DNA of 64,000 nt from Nevskiaceae bacterium (GTDB lineage: Bacteria; Pseudomonadota; Gammaproteobacteria; Nevskiales; Nevskiaceae): assembly GCA_008012115.1 (NCBI GenBank), contig SSEB01000003.1, positions 124,001-188,000 on the forward strand, in the 5' to 3' direction. Position numbers and translations under genes: made by a program. This document shows positions 43,015 to 52,635 of this stretch, piece after piece. Positions within the stretch are counted from its first letter, which is position 1. Every line of letters begins with the position of its first letter. A model generated the notes under the pieces. That model did no database searches and had not been told where the DNA came from. It saw only the letters and a list, made by a program, of their open reading frames with translations.

Positions 43015-45474
43015 ATGAACAAGCTTCCGGTCCTGGTTTCTCTTTTGCTAGCAGCGCTGCTGCCCGCGGCACTTCGCGCGCAGGCGGCCGATGGCCCCGC
43101 CGCGCAGGATGCGGTGGAAACGCTGCCGACGATTCCGCTATCGCAGCCTGTAACGGCGCGCCCGCCGTCCGAGCCGCCGCAGGCGCCGACGCAGCTGCGG
43201 GAGGTCGTGGTCACCGCGCAAAAGACCCGGCAGTCCGCGAGCCGCGTGCCGCTGTCGATCACCGCGCTCGACGGCGAGGCGGTGAAGGAGACCGGTGCTG
43301 CGGGGCTTGCCGACGTCTCGCTGTACATACCCAACGCGCGTTTCGAGGCGCATTCGCCGGGTTCGCCGCAGGTCTATATCCGCGGTTTCGGCACCAACGC
43401 CTTCAATCCCAGCTTCGAGAGCTCGGTCGCCTTCGTGCAGGACGATCTCTATCTCGGCCGCCCCGGCTATATAACCCAGCCGATGTTCGACATCGACCGC
43501 ATCGAGGTGCTGCGCGGGCCGCAGGGCACGCTGTTCGGCAAGAACACCGTGGCTGGCGTGTTCAACCTGACCAGCAAGAGTCCCGAGGAGGAGTTCTCCG
43601 CCGACGGCAGCCTCTACTACGGCTCGCACGACGAGAAGCGCGTCGAGGCCGGTGCCGGCGGCATGTTCAACGACTGGATCGGCGCGCGTGTAGCGGTCTA
43701 TGGACTCGACCGAGGTGGCCGCCTCTACAACACCGATCTCGACCGCTACGAGGACGCCAATCGCCAGCGCGCCGCGCGCTTCAAGCTGCGGCTGCTGCCC
43801 GGTGCGGGCATCGAGAGCGAACTTACCGCGCTGACCTCGCGCACGCGCGTTCCGTTCTGGCCGTATGAACTGTTCAACCTCAGCACGCCGACCAAGAACT
43901 ACCTGCGGTCCTTCGATCCCAGGGTTGAAGACAATCCCTATGACTTCCAGGCCTCGTTCGACACGCCGGGCTGGATGAAGAATGGCGAGGATACGATCGG
44001 ACTCAAGACGCACTGGAAAATCGGCGATGTCGGGCCGATCCACGATTTCGATCCAGTGCTGGTGCTCGGCGGGTCGCGGTTCACCATTGACCAGTACAAC
44101 GAGCTCGACGACTCGCCGGCCGACCTCGCGAGGCTCAACAGCCACGAGCGTCACCGCCAGCTTTCGGCGGAACTGCGTTTCACCGGTCACGCCGACAGCC
44201 TGTTCGGGCTCGGCACCGGCCTGGACATGGTCGTCGGCGGCTACTACTTCAAATCCAATTTCGATCTGAAGTCGCAGATACTGGCCGGTCACGACATCGG
44301 GTCGTACCTGCTCACTGACGATTTCCTGAAACTGATCAGCGGCCAATTCAATGCCGGCCTCACCGGCGGCCTCGGGCTGCCGGGCATCCCGGCGCTGGGC
44401 GCGCTGACCTCGCTGCTGACCAACAACGACTACTTCCAGTTCGACTATGGCCAGAAGGTGATCTCGCGCGCCTTGTTCGGCCAGGCGACATGGAATCTCA
44501 CGCCGCGCTGGGCGATCACGCCCGGCCTGCGCCTGAGCATCGAGGACAAGGCGGTCGATGCGCAGGGCGCGAGCCATTGCCTGCTCAAGGACCAGGGCGT
44601 GCCGCGCCCCTGCGTGACCGAGCTGCTGCTGAACTCCAAGGACTACGACAAGCCGGGCCTGCACAAGCACGAGGTCGATGTTTCGCCGAAACTCGCCGTG
44701 CAGTATTTTGGCGACCACGGCATCAACTACTACGCCTCGTACACGCGCGGTTACAAGAGCGGCGGCTTCAACGCGCTGTCCTACACCGGCACCGGCCTCG
44801 AGTATCAGCCGGAGAAGGCGACGACGGTCGAGGCCGGCGCCAAGGCCAAGTTGCTGGACAAGCGGCTCAACCTCGACCTCACGCTCTACCAGACCCGCTT
44901 CGACAACCTGCAGGTGCTGGCTTTCAACGGGTTCAATTTCGACGTCAGCAACGCCGCGTCGGCACGCTCGCGCGGACTCGAGGCGGATTTCCAGTGGCTC
45001 ACGCCGTATCAGCCGCTGCGCCTCAATGGCGCGTTCGGCCTGCTCGACGCACGCTACCTGCGCTATGACCAGGCGCCCGCGCCGATCGCGCAGGGCATCG
45101 GCGCCAAGCAGAGTCTCGCCGGCAAGCGCATCGCGCTGGCACCGCGTAGCACCGCCACGCTGACGCCAACGCTGACCTATCCGCTGGGCGACTATTTCGT
45201 CGGCAGCTTCGCGTTTGACGTGATCTATCAGGGCAACCAGTACACCGACACCGATCTTGATCCGCGTACCTATGTCGGCGGCTATACCAAGTACGCCGCG
45301 CGCGTGATACTCGCAAACCAGGGCGGCAACTGGTCGATCTCGCTCGGTGGCACCAACCTCAGCGACAAACGCGTGCTCAACCAGGTGATCGACACGGCGT
45401 TCTTTCCCGGCGCGTATTACGCACAGCAGGCAGCGGGGCGGGAGCTGTTCGCCTTACTCATGTTCAGGTTGTAA
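43015..45474 (+). CDS. TonB-dependent receptor
   Basis: 819 aa outer-membrane receptor. A signal peptide (VLVSLLLAALLPAALRAQA) is followed by a TonB-box-like REVVVTAQK. The plug domain has VYIRGFGTNAFNP and DRIEVLRGPQGTLFGKNTVA, and the 22-stranded barrel ends in ELFALLMFRL. The plug and barrel style is that of receptors for varied non-siderophore substrates in Sphingomonas-like and Nevskiales-like bacteria. The ligand cannot be told from sequence. Transcribed alone; repeat element 4 follows 28 bp after the stop. Confidence 0.93.
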   Translation: MNKLPVLVSLLLAALLPAALRAQAADGPAAQDAVETLPTIPLSQPVTARPPSEPPQAPTQLREVVVTAQKTRQSASRVPLSITALDGEAVKETGAAGLADVSLYIPNARFEAHSPGSPQVYIRGFGTNAFNPSFESSVAFVQDDLYLGRPGYITQPMFDIDRIEVLRGPQGTLFGKNTVAGVFNLTSKSPEEEFSADGSLYYGSHDEKRVEAGAGGMFNDWIGARVAVYGLDRGGRLYNTDLDRYEDANRQRAARFKLRLLPGAGIESELTALTSRTRVPFWPYELFNLSTPTKNYLRSFDPRVEDNPYDFQASFDTPGWMKNGEDTIGLKTHWKIGDVGPIHDFDPVLVLGGSRFTIDQYNELDDSPADLARLNSHERHRQLSAELRFTGHADSLFGLGTGLDMVVGGYYFKSNFDLKSQILAGHDIGSYLLTDDFLKLISGQFNAGLTGGLGLPGIPALGALTSLLTNNDYFQFDYGQKVISRALFGQATWNLTPRWAITPGLRLSIEDKAVDAQGASHCLLKDQGVPRPCVTELLLNSKDYDKPGLHKHEVDVSPKLAVQYFGDHGINYYASYTRGYKSGGFNALSYTGTGLEYQPEKATTVEAGAKAKLLDKRLNLDLTLYQTRFDNLQVLAFNGFNFDVSNAASARSRGLEADFQWLTPYQPLRLNGAFGLLDARYLRYDQAPAPIAQGIGAKQSLAGKRIALAPRSTATLTPTLTYPLGDYFVGSFAFDVIYQGNQYTDTDLDPRTYVGGYTKYAARVILANQGGNWSISLGGTNLSDKRVLNQVIDTAFFPGAYYAQQAAGRELFALLMFRL

Positions 45475-45502
45475 GGCGTATCGGACCGCGCGTTTTGCGC
45501 GC

Positions 45503-45612
45503 CACCCGCTGTCCGGCTTTGGTGCTGGACATTTGTTCTATTTCATGCGCTTATTTATATATTAGACTATAAAATAGAACTCCGTTACAAGCCGGCCGGG
45601 CGAGAGCGGGTG
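45503..45612 (-). repeat. 110-nt palindrome-ended element, copy 4
   Basis: Arms CACCCGCT (45503-45510) and AGCGGGTG (45605-45612), 24-nt flanks, 46-nt core 45535-45580 running GTTCTATTT to AAATAGAAC; the halves pair at about 17 of 23 positions. The CCAG motif reads on the minus strand, placing the element 35 nt after the SBF transporter stop. The arms extend to GCGCGCCACCCGCT / AGCGGGTGACGCGC with one mismatch. Confidence 0.87.
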
Positions 45613-45647
45613 ACGCGCCGCCGGCGCGGCCGGCCCGCGCAGCGCGG

Positions 45648-46562
45648 TCAGTTCGTCGCTGAGGCGGCCAGCAGCGGGCGGCGCGACCACACCGCCGCGA
45701 GCACCGCGCCCGAGGTGATATCCCACACGCCCCACCATGCGGCGATCAACGCCATCGGTCCGGCGCCGTCGAAGAAATTGAAGATCAGCACAAGGCCGAG
45801 GCCGGAGTTGTGAATGCCGGTCTCGATCGCCAGCGCGCGGCGGTCGGCTTCCGGCAGGCGGAACAGCGCACCCAGCGCATAGCCGCCGATGATCGCCAGT
45901 GTGTTGAGCAGGAACACCCAGCCGAACAACTGGCCGATGGCCTGCAGGAACAGGCCGAAGTTGTCCGCCAGCCCGCCGGCGATGAACGTCAGCAGCAGCA
46001 GGCCCGCCGCCGTGCGCAGCGGTTTGCGAATGCGCAGCGCCAGCGCCGGCGCCCGGGACTTGAACAGCGCGCCGAGCAGCAGCGGTGCGGCGACGACCAG
46101 GAACACCGAGCGCAGCATGCCGAAGAAGTCCACCTGCAGCGCCGGTAACGCCTCGGCCGACAACGCGATCTTCGCGGTGAGCGCGAACAGCCCGGGCGTG
46201 GCCAGTGCCGCGGCGATGGTGGAGATCGTCACCAGGCTGATCGCCAGCACGACGTTGGCGCGCGCAGTCATCGACAGATAATTGGAGACGTTGCCGCCGG
46301 GGCAAGCCGCCACCAGCAGCATGCCCAGCGCCAGCCCCGGCGGCGGCCGCAGCCACACCACCAGCAACACCGCCATCACCGGCATGTAGAGCCATTGCGC
46401 CAGCAGGCCGACAGCCAGCGCGCGCGGATTGCGCCGCAGGTCCGCGACCTGTTCGCGCTCGATGAACAGCGACACCGCGAACATCAGGAACGCGAGTGCG
46501 ATGTTCAGCACCCAGAGGCTGCCGGCCGAGAAATGGATGTGGGCGTTGTCGAGGGACGTCAT
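45648..46562 (-). CDS. bile acid:sodium symporter (SBF) family transporter
   Basis: 304 aa, about nine to ten membrane helices. Family signatures are LLVAACPGGNVSNYLSMTARANVVLAIS (about residues 81-108; crossover helix region) and ALAIETGIHNSGLGLVLI (second crossover). Such proteins move organic anions with sodium; the substrate is not predictable. Divergent from the TauD-like gene, convergent with the TonB receptor. Confidence 0.88.
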   Translation of the reverse strand: MTSLDNAHIHFSAGSLWVLNIALAFLMFAVSLFIEREQVADLRRNPRALAVGLLAQWLYMPVMAVLLVVWLRPPPGLALGMLLVAACPGGNVSNYLSMTARANVVLAISLVTISTIAAALATPGLFALTAKIALSAEALPALQVDFFGMLRSVFLVVAAPLLLGALFKSRAPALALRIRKPLRTAAGLLLLTFIAGGLADNFGLFLQAIGQLFGWVFLLNTLAIIGGYALGALFRLPEADRRALAIETGIHNSGLGLVLIFNFFDGAGPMALIAAWWGVWDITSGAVLAAVWSRRPLLAASATN

Positions 46563-46757
46563 CTGTTGAACGCAGTTTAAGCAGACGCAGCAGGGCGGCG
46601 CGAGCCGCAGAGGCGGCCGACTATCCCGGCCCAGCGGCGGCGCGGCAAAGATTTTTTACACATTTGCTTATGACGATTGGCTTCTTCTAGCGACCACGAA
46701 AGGATGGTTTACTCGCCATCAAACCCTCCGCGCACCGCTGCGTGCCTTCACCTTCCT

Positions 46758-47807
46758 ATGACTGCTCTGGCCGTTCCCTTCGTCATCAGTTCGCCGCGGC
46801 TGCCCCTGCTGATCAATCCAGGCGCCGCATCCGACGCGACCGCGCTGTCGCAATGGCTCGTCGACAATCCGGGCTGGGCGGGCGAACAGTTGCGCAGCAA
46901 CGGCGCGCTACTGTTCCGCGGCTTCGATGTGCGCGGCGTCGACGACGTCGAGATCGTCGCCCGCGCGATCGAGCCGACGCTGCAGAACGAATATCTCGGC
47001 TCCTCGCCGCGGCTGCCGCTGAGCAAGAGCGGCTACGTGTTCTCGGCCAGCGAGCTGCCGGATTTCTACCCGCTGCCGGCGCACAACGAGATGTCGTTCA
47101 CCGCCAATCCGCCCAAGCGCCTGTTCTTCTCCTGCACGATTCCGCCGGCGCGCTTCGGCGAGACGCCGCTGGTGGATTTCCGCGCGGTTTACCGTGACCT
47201 CGATCCGGCCCTGCGCGAGCGCTGGGCCCAGCGTGGACTGCGCATCATCCGCAACTACTCCGGGCCCGACGAGACCAAGAAGGATTTCTTCGAGCTGAAG
47301 AAGTGGACCGAGATGTTCAGCACCCGAGACCGCGCGGTGGTCGAACGCATCTGTGCCCGCGAGGGCTTCCAGGCGGTCTGGAAGGACAACGACCGCCTGG
47401 CGCTGATCAGCACGCACCAGCCGGTGCGGCCGCATCCCGAGACCGGTGAACCGGTGTGGTTCAACCATATCCATAATTTCCACCTGGACGCCGGGCACCT
47501 GGAATATTTCCAGGTGCTGAAGCACCGGCCGACGCTGCGCCATCTGCGCTACTGGCTGCTGGCCCGTGCGCTGAGCGCGTGGCGCCGGCGTACGGTCAAG
47601 GCCGAAGACCAGTCGATGCACGCGACCTTCGCCGACGGCAGCGAGATCCCGACGTCGGACGTCGATCAGGTGATCAAGGCGATCTGGAAAAACATCGTCA
47701 TCACGCCGTGGCAGAAGGGCGACATCGTCGTCATCGACAACGCGGCGGTCGGCCACGGCCGCCTGCCCTTCCAAGGCCCGCGCGAGGTCGTGGTGGCCTG
47801 GGCCTAG
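46758..47807 (+). CDS. TauD/TfdA-family Fe(II)/2-oxoglutarate dioxygenase
   Basis: 349 aa. Iron ligands are visible: His 109 and Glu 111 in AHNEMSF and distal His 333 in VGHGRLPF; Arg 342 is the 2-oxoglutarate contact candidate. This is the TfdA/clavaminate-synthase-like branch, which hydroxylates varied small molecules; taurine specificity should not be assumed. The start is uncertain because no clear ribosome-binding site precedes 46758; an in-frame ATG at 46704 is possible. Confidence 0.88.
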   Translation: MTALAVPFVISSPRLPLLINPGAASDATALSQWLVDNPGWAGEQLRSNGALLFRGFDVRGVDDVEIVARAIEPTLQNEYLGSSPRLPLSKSGYVFSASELPDFYPLPAHNEMSFTANPPKRLFFSCTIPPARFGETPLVDFRAVYRDLDPALRERWAQRGLRIIRNYSGPDETKKDFFELKKWTEMFSTRDRAVVERICAREGFQAVWKDNDRLALISTHQPVRPHPETGEPVWFNHIHNFHLDAGHLEYFQVLKHRPTLRHLRYWLLARALSAWRRRTVKAEDQSMHATFADGSEIPTSDVDQVIKAIWKNIVITPWQKGDIVVIDNAAVGHGRLPFQGPREVVVAWA

Positions 47808-47822
47808 CGCGCTGTCGGCGCC

Positions 47823-48506
47823 TCAGGCTTTGGGCGCCGGTTCCTTCCAGTTCATCGCGCCAAGGAAAATCATCCGCAGCTGGCGCACGAAGTTGTCGAC
47901 CAGCGCCTGCTCCAGCGCCGGCTCGTCCTGCGGCATGTCGAGGATGTCGCTGGCGGCGTTGAGCATGGTGTTGACCACCAGGCCGCAGAGCAGTTGCAGC
48001 GTGGCAGTGGACAGGTTGGGCAGGAAGTTGAGGCGACGCAGGTCCTGGCTCATTTCCAGCACGAACAGGTTGACCTGGTTGCGGATGGCGCTGCGGATCA
48101 CCGGCGAGCCGCCGCTGCGCTCGCCGGCAATGAACATGAAATGCATCTGCCGCGCCTTGAGAAACTGCAGGTAGCTGCGCACCGAGCGGCGGATGATGTC
48201 GTTGACCGGCGCCACGTCCTTACGCGCCTCGCGCAGCAGCTGGCGCAGGGTGGCGCCGCCTTCGTCCACCAGGGCGAGGCCCAGTTCGTCCATATCCCGG
48301 AAGTGACGATAGAAGGAGGTGGGCACCACGCCGGCTTCGCGCGTGATCTCGCGCAGGCCGAGGCTGGTGAAGCTGCGACCCTCTGCCATGAGCTTGAGCG
48401 CGGCATCGAGCAAGCTGGCGCGCGTGCGCTGCTTGCGCTCGTCGCGCGTGGCGAATTCGGTGGCGCCGTCATCGATGCTGGCGCCACGCGGGCTGGGTTT
48501 GCTCAT
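47823..48506 (-). CDS. desT: TetR-family repressor, DesT/FabR type
   Basis: 227 aa. The HTH domain carries LREITREAGVVPTSFYRHFRD, very close to FabR and DesT, and the C-terminal ligand domain is of matching length. In Pseudomonas, DesT senses the saturated/unsaturated acyl-CoA ratio and represses desCB; here the regulator is divergent from exactly those two genes, with three AACA-NN-TGTT sites in between. An earlier ATG at 48539 would add 11 residues; I choose 48506 because the family begins there. Confidence 0.88.
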   Translation of the reverse strand: MSKPSPRGASIDDGATEFATRDERKQRTRASLLDAALKLMAEGRSFTSLGLREITREAGVVPTSFYRHFRDMDELGLALVDEGGATLRQLLREARKDVAPVNDIIRRSVRSYLQFLKARQMHFMFIAGERSGGSPVIRSAIRNQVNLFVLEMSQDLRRLNFLPNLSTATLQLLCGLVVNTMLNAASDILDMPQDEPALEQALVDNFVRQLRMIFLGAMNWKEPAPKA

Positions 48507-48524
48507 CTCTGGCTCGAATGCCGG

Positions 48525-48643
48525 AACAATTGTTAGCATCCTAACACATTATCAATATTAGATATTTTATCTCTGGACGCGGTTGAAGCGGCATTTCAGT
48601 GAACAGTTGTTGACAATCCGATCCTTTTCAGTAAACATGTGTT
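48525..48643. promoter_or_regulatory. three DesT-type operator sites
   Basis: AACAATTGTT (48525-48534), AACAGTTGTT (48602-48611) and AACATGTGTT (48634-48643). The last two lie in longer matches CAGTGAACAGTTGTTGACA and CAGTAAACATGTGTTCACC (start positions 32 bp apart). The first lies about 20 bp before the regulator start, the other two before desC, so the repressor probably controls itself and the desaturase operon. FabR/DesT sites of this dyad type are known; binding here is inferred. Confidence 0.75.
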
Positions 48644-48662
48644 CACCGTTTAGGAGAACGAC

Positions 48663-49808
48663 ATGTCTCAAAACACCGCTGCCTCTACTTTGCCCCGCGC
48701 CGCCGGCCTCAACGCCTGGCTGGCGGGCAGCCTGCGCCGCGCGCTGGGTTCACGCCTGGCGGCGACGCTGAGCTTTCCGCATGGCGTCGACCGCTACCTC
48801 GAGCAGTTCGACCCGTCCTGGTCGCTGCATGAAGTGCGCGCCGAGGTCGTCGGCGTGCGTCACCTGACGACCGACAGCGTCACCCTGAGCCTGAAGCCAA
48901 ACGCCAACTGGCGCGGCTTCGTGCCCGGCCAGTACGTGCGCCTGACGGTGGAGATCAATGGTGTGCGCCGCACACGCTGCTACTCGCCGGCCAACTCTGC
49001 CCATGCCCGCGACGGCCTGATCGAACTGACCGCCAAGGCACACGCCAACGGTTTTGTCTCGCGCCACCTGCGCGAGCAACTGCGTCCCGGCACCGTGGTC
49101 ACGCTGTCGCAGGCGGAAGGGCAGTTCGCGCTGCCGGAGTGGCGCCCGGAGCGCGTGCTGCTGATCAGCGGCGGCAGCGGCATCACCCCGGTGATGTCCA
49201 TGCTGCGCACGCTCTGCGACGAGGGCCACAAGGGGCGCATCACCTTCCTGCATTACTCGAACAAGGCGACGGATCTGATTTACGCCGACGAGCTGGCGCA
49301 GCTCGCCGCGCGTCATCCCAACGTGCAGCTGCTGCGCGCGTTCGCCGAGCCCGGTCAGGGCGGCGAACTGGAAGGCCTGTTCAGCCGTGCGCAGCTCGCG
49401 CAAGCGGTGCCGGACTACGCGCAGGCGCAGACTTTCCTCTGCGGACCGCCGGGCATGATGAAGGCGGTACAGGCGGTGTTTGCCGCCGAGGCGCTCGAAG
49501 CGCGGCTGCACCTGGAGCATTTCACCGCCGCGCCGGTCGTGGTCGACAGCGCCGGCGCCGAAGGCGAGGTGCGCTTCGCGCGCAGCGAACGCCTGGCGCG
49601 CAACAGCGGTGCGACGCTGCTGGACCAGGCCGAGGCCGCCGGCCTCAAGCCGGAATCCGGCTGCCGCATGGGCATCTGCCACGCCTGCACCTGCCGCAAG
49701 ACCGCCGGCAAGGTGCGCGACACGCGCACCGGCCAGATCAGCGACGGCGAAGAAGACATCCAGATCTGCGTCAGCGTGCCGGTCGGCACCGTGACGCTGG
49801 AAATCTGA
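48663..49808 (+). CDS. desC: ferredoxin-reductase partner of the acyl-CoA desaturase
   Basis: 381 aa electron-transfer flavoprotein. A ferredoxin-NADP reductase-type FAD domain (YVRLTVEINGVRRTRCYSPA), an NAD(P) domain (LLISGGSGITPVMSMLRTL, LCGPPGMM) and a C-terminal plant-type [2Fe-2S] domain with CRMGICHACTC (from about residue 334). It supplies electrons to the desaturase encoded 28 bp downstream, as DesC does for DesB. Confidence 0.9.
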   Translation: MSQNTAASTLPRAAGLNAWLAGSLRRALGSRLAATLSFPHGVDRYLEQFDPSWSLHEVRAEVVGVRHLTTDSVTLSLKPNANWRGFVPGQYVRLTVEINGVRRTRCYSPANSAHARDGLIELTAKAHANGFVSRHLREQLRPGTVVTLSQAEGQFALPEWRPERVLLISGGSGITPVMSMLRTLCDEGHKGRITFLHYSNKATDLIYADELAQLAARHPNVQLLRAFAEPGQGGELEGLFSRAQLAQAVPDYAQAQTFLCGPPGMMKAVQAVFAAEALEARLHLEHFTAAPVVVDSAGAEGEVRFARSERLARNSGATLLDQAEAAGLKPESGCRMGICHACTCRKTAGKVRDTRTGQISDGEEDIQICVSVPVGTVTLEI

Positions 49809-49836
49809 ACCCCCACGAATTTTCGAGAGCTTTCAC

Positions 49837-50958
49837 ATGAGCAACTACAACAAACTCACTCCGGCCCAGTTCGAATCCATCGGCAAGGAATTCGACGCCA
49901 TCCGCAACCGCGTGCTCGCCGACCTGGGCGAACGCGACGCCAACTACATCCGCACCCTGGTCAAGCGCCAGCGCCAGCTCGAAGTCGGCGGCCGCATCAT
50001 GCTGATGATTCCGCCGGCCTGGCCGCTGGGTGTCGCTGCGCTGGGCGCGTCGAAAATCATCGACAACATGGAAATCGGCCACAACGTGATGCACGGCCAG
50101 TACGACTGGATGAACGATCCGGCGCTCAACTCGAAGAACTTCGACTGGGACACCGCGGACACCGCCAAGAACTGGAAGCACACGCACAACTTCGAGCACC
50201 ACACCTACACCAACGTGCTGAACAAGGATCACGACATCGGTTACGGCTTGCTGCGCATGTCGGAGCAGCAGAAGTGGGAGCCGCGCTTCCTCGCCAACGT
50301 GCCGCTTGCGGTGATCCTGCACACCTTCTTCCAGCACTTCGTCGCGGTGCAGAATCTGAAACTGGAGGACGTGCTGGTCTACAAGACCAAGACGCGCGCG
50401 CAGCTCAAGGAGGACTTCAAGCCGGTGTGGAAGAAGATGCGCAAGCAGCTGGCCAAGGACTACGTGCTGTTCCCGGTGCTGGCCGGTCCGCTGGCGCCGC
50501 TGGTGTTCGTCGGCAACGTCGCCGCCAATCTCGCGCGTAACGTCTGGGCCTGCGCGGTGATCTTCAACGGTCACTTCCCGGAAGAAGTGGAGCAATACCC
50601 GGAGTCGGTGATCGAGAACGAAACGCGCGGCCAGTGGTACGTGCGCCAGCTGCTCGGCTCCGCCAATTTCAGTGGCGGCAAGCTCATGCACATCATGAGC
50701 GGCAATCTCAGCTTCCAGATCGAGCACCACCTGTTTCCGGACCTGCCGGCGCATCGCTACCAGGAGATCTCACCTGAAGTGAAAGCCATCTGCGAGAAGT
50801 ACGGGCTGCCGTACAACACCGGTTCGTTCTTCAGGCAGACGCTGTCCACCTGGACGCGCATCGTCAAGCTGTCGCTGCCGTCGCGCCGCAAGCCTTCGAC
50901 GCCGGTCGCGGTCGCTGCAGCGGCACCGGCAGTCGTCGAGCTGCCGCTGGCTGCCTGA
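49837..50958 (+). CDS. desB: membrane acyl-CoA delta-9 fatty acid desaturase
   Basis: 373 aa di-iron desaturase. The three His boxes are GHNVMHGQYD (about 81-90), HTHNFEHHTYTN (about 115-126) and QIEHHLFPDLPAHRY (about 294-308), with membrane segments between (for example IMLMIPPAWPLGVAALGASK). Introduces a cis double bond into saturated acyl chains aerobically, using electrons from the preceding reductase. Under the divergent DesT-type repressor. Confidence 0.9.
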   Translation: MSNYNKLTPAQFESIGKEFDAIRNRVLADLGERDANYIRTLVKRQRQLEVGGRIMLMIPPAWPLGVAALGASKIIDNMEIGHNVMHGQYDWMNDPALNSKNFDWDTADTAKNWKHTHNFEHHTYTNVLNKDHDIGYGLLRMSEQQKWEPRFLANVPLAVILHTFFQHFVAVQNLKLEDVLVYKTKTRAQLKEDFKPVWKKMRKQLAKDYVLFPVLAGPLAPLVFVGNVAANLARNVWACAVIFNGHFPEEVEQYPESVIENETRGQWYVRQLLGSANFSGGKLMHIMSGNLSFQIEHHLFPDLPAHRYQEISPEVKAICEKYGLPYNTGSFFRQTLSTWTRIVKLSLPSRRKPSTPVAVAAAAPAVVELPLAA

Positions 50959-50965
50959 GCGCGTC

Positions 50966-52186
50966 ATGGCGTCCACGCATGTGCGGCCCGACGACGTGCG
51001 CGGCTACGCGCAACTGGCGGTGGACGCCACACTGCGCGTGACCGATCTCGTCGAGGCGATTCACCAGCGTATCGGCCAGCCGGCATGGCTGTACGGCGAG
51101 CGCGAGGATCGCACGCTGGGCATCACCGGCCTGGTCTACCGCAGCATCCGTGAGGTCGCGGGCGCCATCGGTGTCGGCATCGATCAGGCGATGCAGCCGC
51201 TGACCGCTCTGCTGGAGCGCATGGTCGCGGACACCGCCAACACGCCCGAGCGCGAGGCGCTGGTGGCCGCGATCAATGGCGTGTTGGGCGATCACCTGGA
51301 GCAGCGTCGCAATCCGCTGGCGCTGCCGATGACGCTGCGCCACGCCGACCGCGCATTAGTGCTGGAGCGCGACGCGCTGGCGACTGCGGTTGCGCAGCCG
51401 CGAAACCACCTGCTGATTCTCGTGCACGGCCTGTGCATGAACGATCTGCAGTGGTCGCGCCAAGGCTATGACCACGCGGACGAGCTGGCGCTGCTGCTCA
51501 AGGCCTCGACGCTGCACCTGCGCTACAACAGTGGTCGCCATATTTCGCAGAACGGTCGCGCTTTTGCCGAGCAGCTCGAACAACTGGTGCACGCCTGGCC
51601 GGTGCGCGTGGAGCGCATCACGCTGCTCGTGCACAGCATGGGCGGACTGGTGGCGCGCAGCGCCTGCCATTACGGCGCGCAAGCCGGACACCGCTGGCTA
51701 CCGCGGCTTCGCGATCTCGTGTTTCTCGGTACACCGCACCACGGCGCGCCGCTGGAGCGCGGCGGCAATCACCTGCAGCATGCGGTGGGCCTGATTCCCT
51801 TTGCCGGGCCGCTGGCACGGCTGGGCATGCTGCGCAGCGCCGGCGTCACCGATCTGCGCCACGGCGCGCTGCTCGATCAAGACTGGCAGGGCCGTGACCG
51901 TTTTGCCGATCACCACGACACGCGCCTGGCCTTGCCGCTGCCGGCCGGCGTGCGCTGCTTCGCGGCGGCGGCGACACTGGGCGCGGCGCGCGGCGATCTC
52001 AAGGACGATTTGCTCGGCGACGGCCTGGTGCCGGTCGCCAGCGCCTTCGGCGAGCACGTCGACCCGGCGCGCGCGCTGCATCTGCCGGAGGCGCAACGCG
52101 CGCTGTTCGCAGCGTCGAGTCACTGGGATCTCCTGTATCGACGCGATGTCGGTGAACAAATCCAGCGTTGGCTGTCACACTACTGA
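50966..52186 (+). CDS. alpha/beta-hydrolase (PGAP1/lipase-like)
   Basis: 406 aa. Nucleophile elbow LVHSMGGLVA with Ser 224, oxyanion region LILVHGLCMND (about 152-162), a GTPHHGAPLERGG segment typical of PGAP1/LCAT-like lipases, and the C-terminal SHWDLL His as triad candidate. The N-terminal roughly 150 residues are a separate helical region. It starts 7 bp after the desaturase stop, so it may belong to the desT-regulated operon; a lipid or ester substrate fits but is unproven. Confidence 0.82.
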   Translation: MASTHVRPDDVRGYAQLAVDATLRVTDLVEAIHQRIGQPAWLYGEREDRTLGITGLVYRSIREVAGAIGVGIDQAMQPLTALLERMVADTANTPEREALVAAINGVLGDHLEQRRNPLALPMTLRHADRALVLERDALATAVAQPRNHLLILVHGLCMNDLQWSRQGYDHADELALLLKASTLHLRYNSGRHISQNGRAFAEQLEQLVHAWPVRVERITLLVHSMGGLVARSACHYGAQAGHRWLPRLRDLVFLGTPHHGAPLERGGNHLQHAVGLIPFAGPLARLGMLRSAGVTDLRHGALLDQDWQGRDRFADHHDTRLALPLPAGVRCFAAAATLGAARGDLKDDLLGDGLVPVASAFGEHVDPARALHLPEAQRALFAASSHWDLLYRRDVGEQIQRWLSHY

Positions 52187-52258
52187 GGCGGCAAGCGGAC
52201 ACTCAACCGTCGGCGGTGCCGGATCAACAGGACGGTTCATCTTGCTTTGGAGGCCCTT

Positions 52259-52627
52259 ATGAAAAAACTCGAACGCCTGCAGTTGCTCAAGGACATGATC
52301 CAGGAGGCCGTCGATCGCGGCGCCAGCTCGATCGAACAGGTGCACCAGTACATCGCGGAGTTGCCGTTCGAGGCGCTCGAGCGGGCGGGCCTGCTCGACG
52401 ACGACAAGCTCCAGCTCAAGGCGCGCCAGCGGCGCAGCATCGGCATGGTCTATGACGCGATCCGGCGCATCAACCGCGAGATCGGGCAGCTGATCTCCGA
52501 CCAGTTCGAGAATCTGGAAGAGACCCAACAGGTTGCCGACGTGCTCAACGGCAAGGATCGTCCGCAGAAAGCCGAGCCGGTGGATCAGGCGCGCGTCGCG
52601 CGTCGCGGACGGCGATCGGGAGCCTGA
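52259..52627 (+). CDS. small helical, phasin-like hypothetical protein
   Basis: 122 aa, almost fully helical with a basic tail (ARVARRGRRSG). Heptad-like stretches LQLLKDMIQEAVDRGASS and IRRINREIGQLISDQFEN suggest a coiled coil. No firm family. GGAGG six bases before the ATG fixes the start. It follows the hydrolase by 72 bp and is itself followed, after 8 nt, by repeat element 5. Confidence 0.65.
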   Translation: MKKLERLQLLKDMIQEAVDRGASSIEQVHQYIAELPFEALERAGLLDDDKLQLKARQRRSIGMVYDAIRRINREIGQLISDQFENLEETQQVADVLNGKDRPQKAEPVDQARVARRGRRSGA

Positions 52628-52635
52628 AAAACAGC

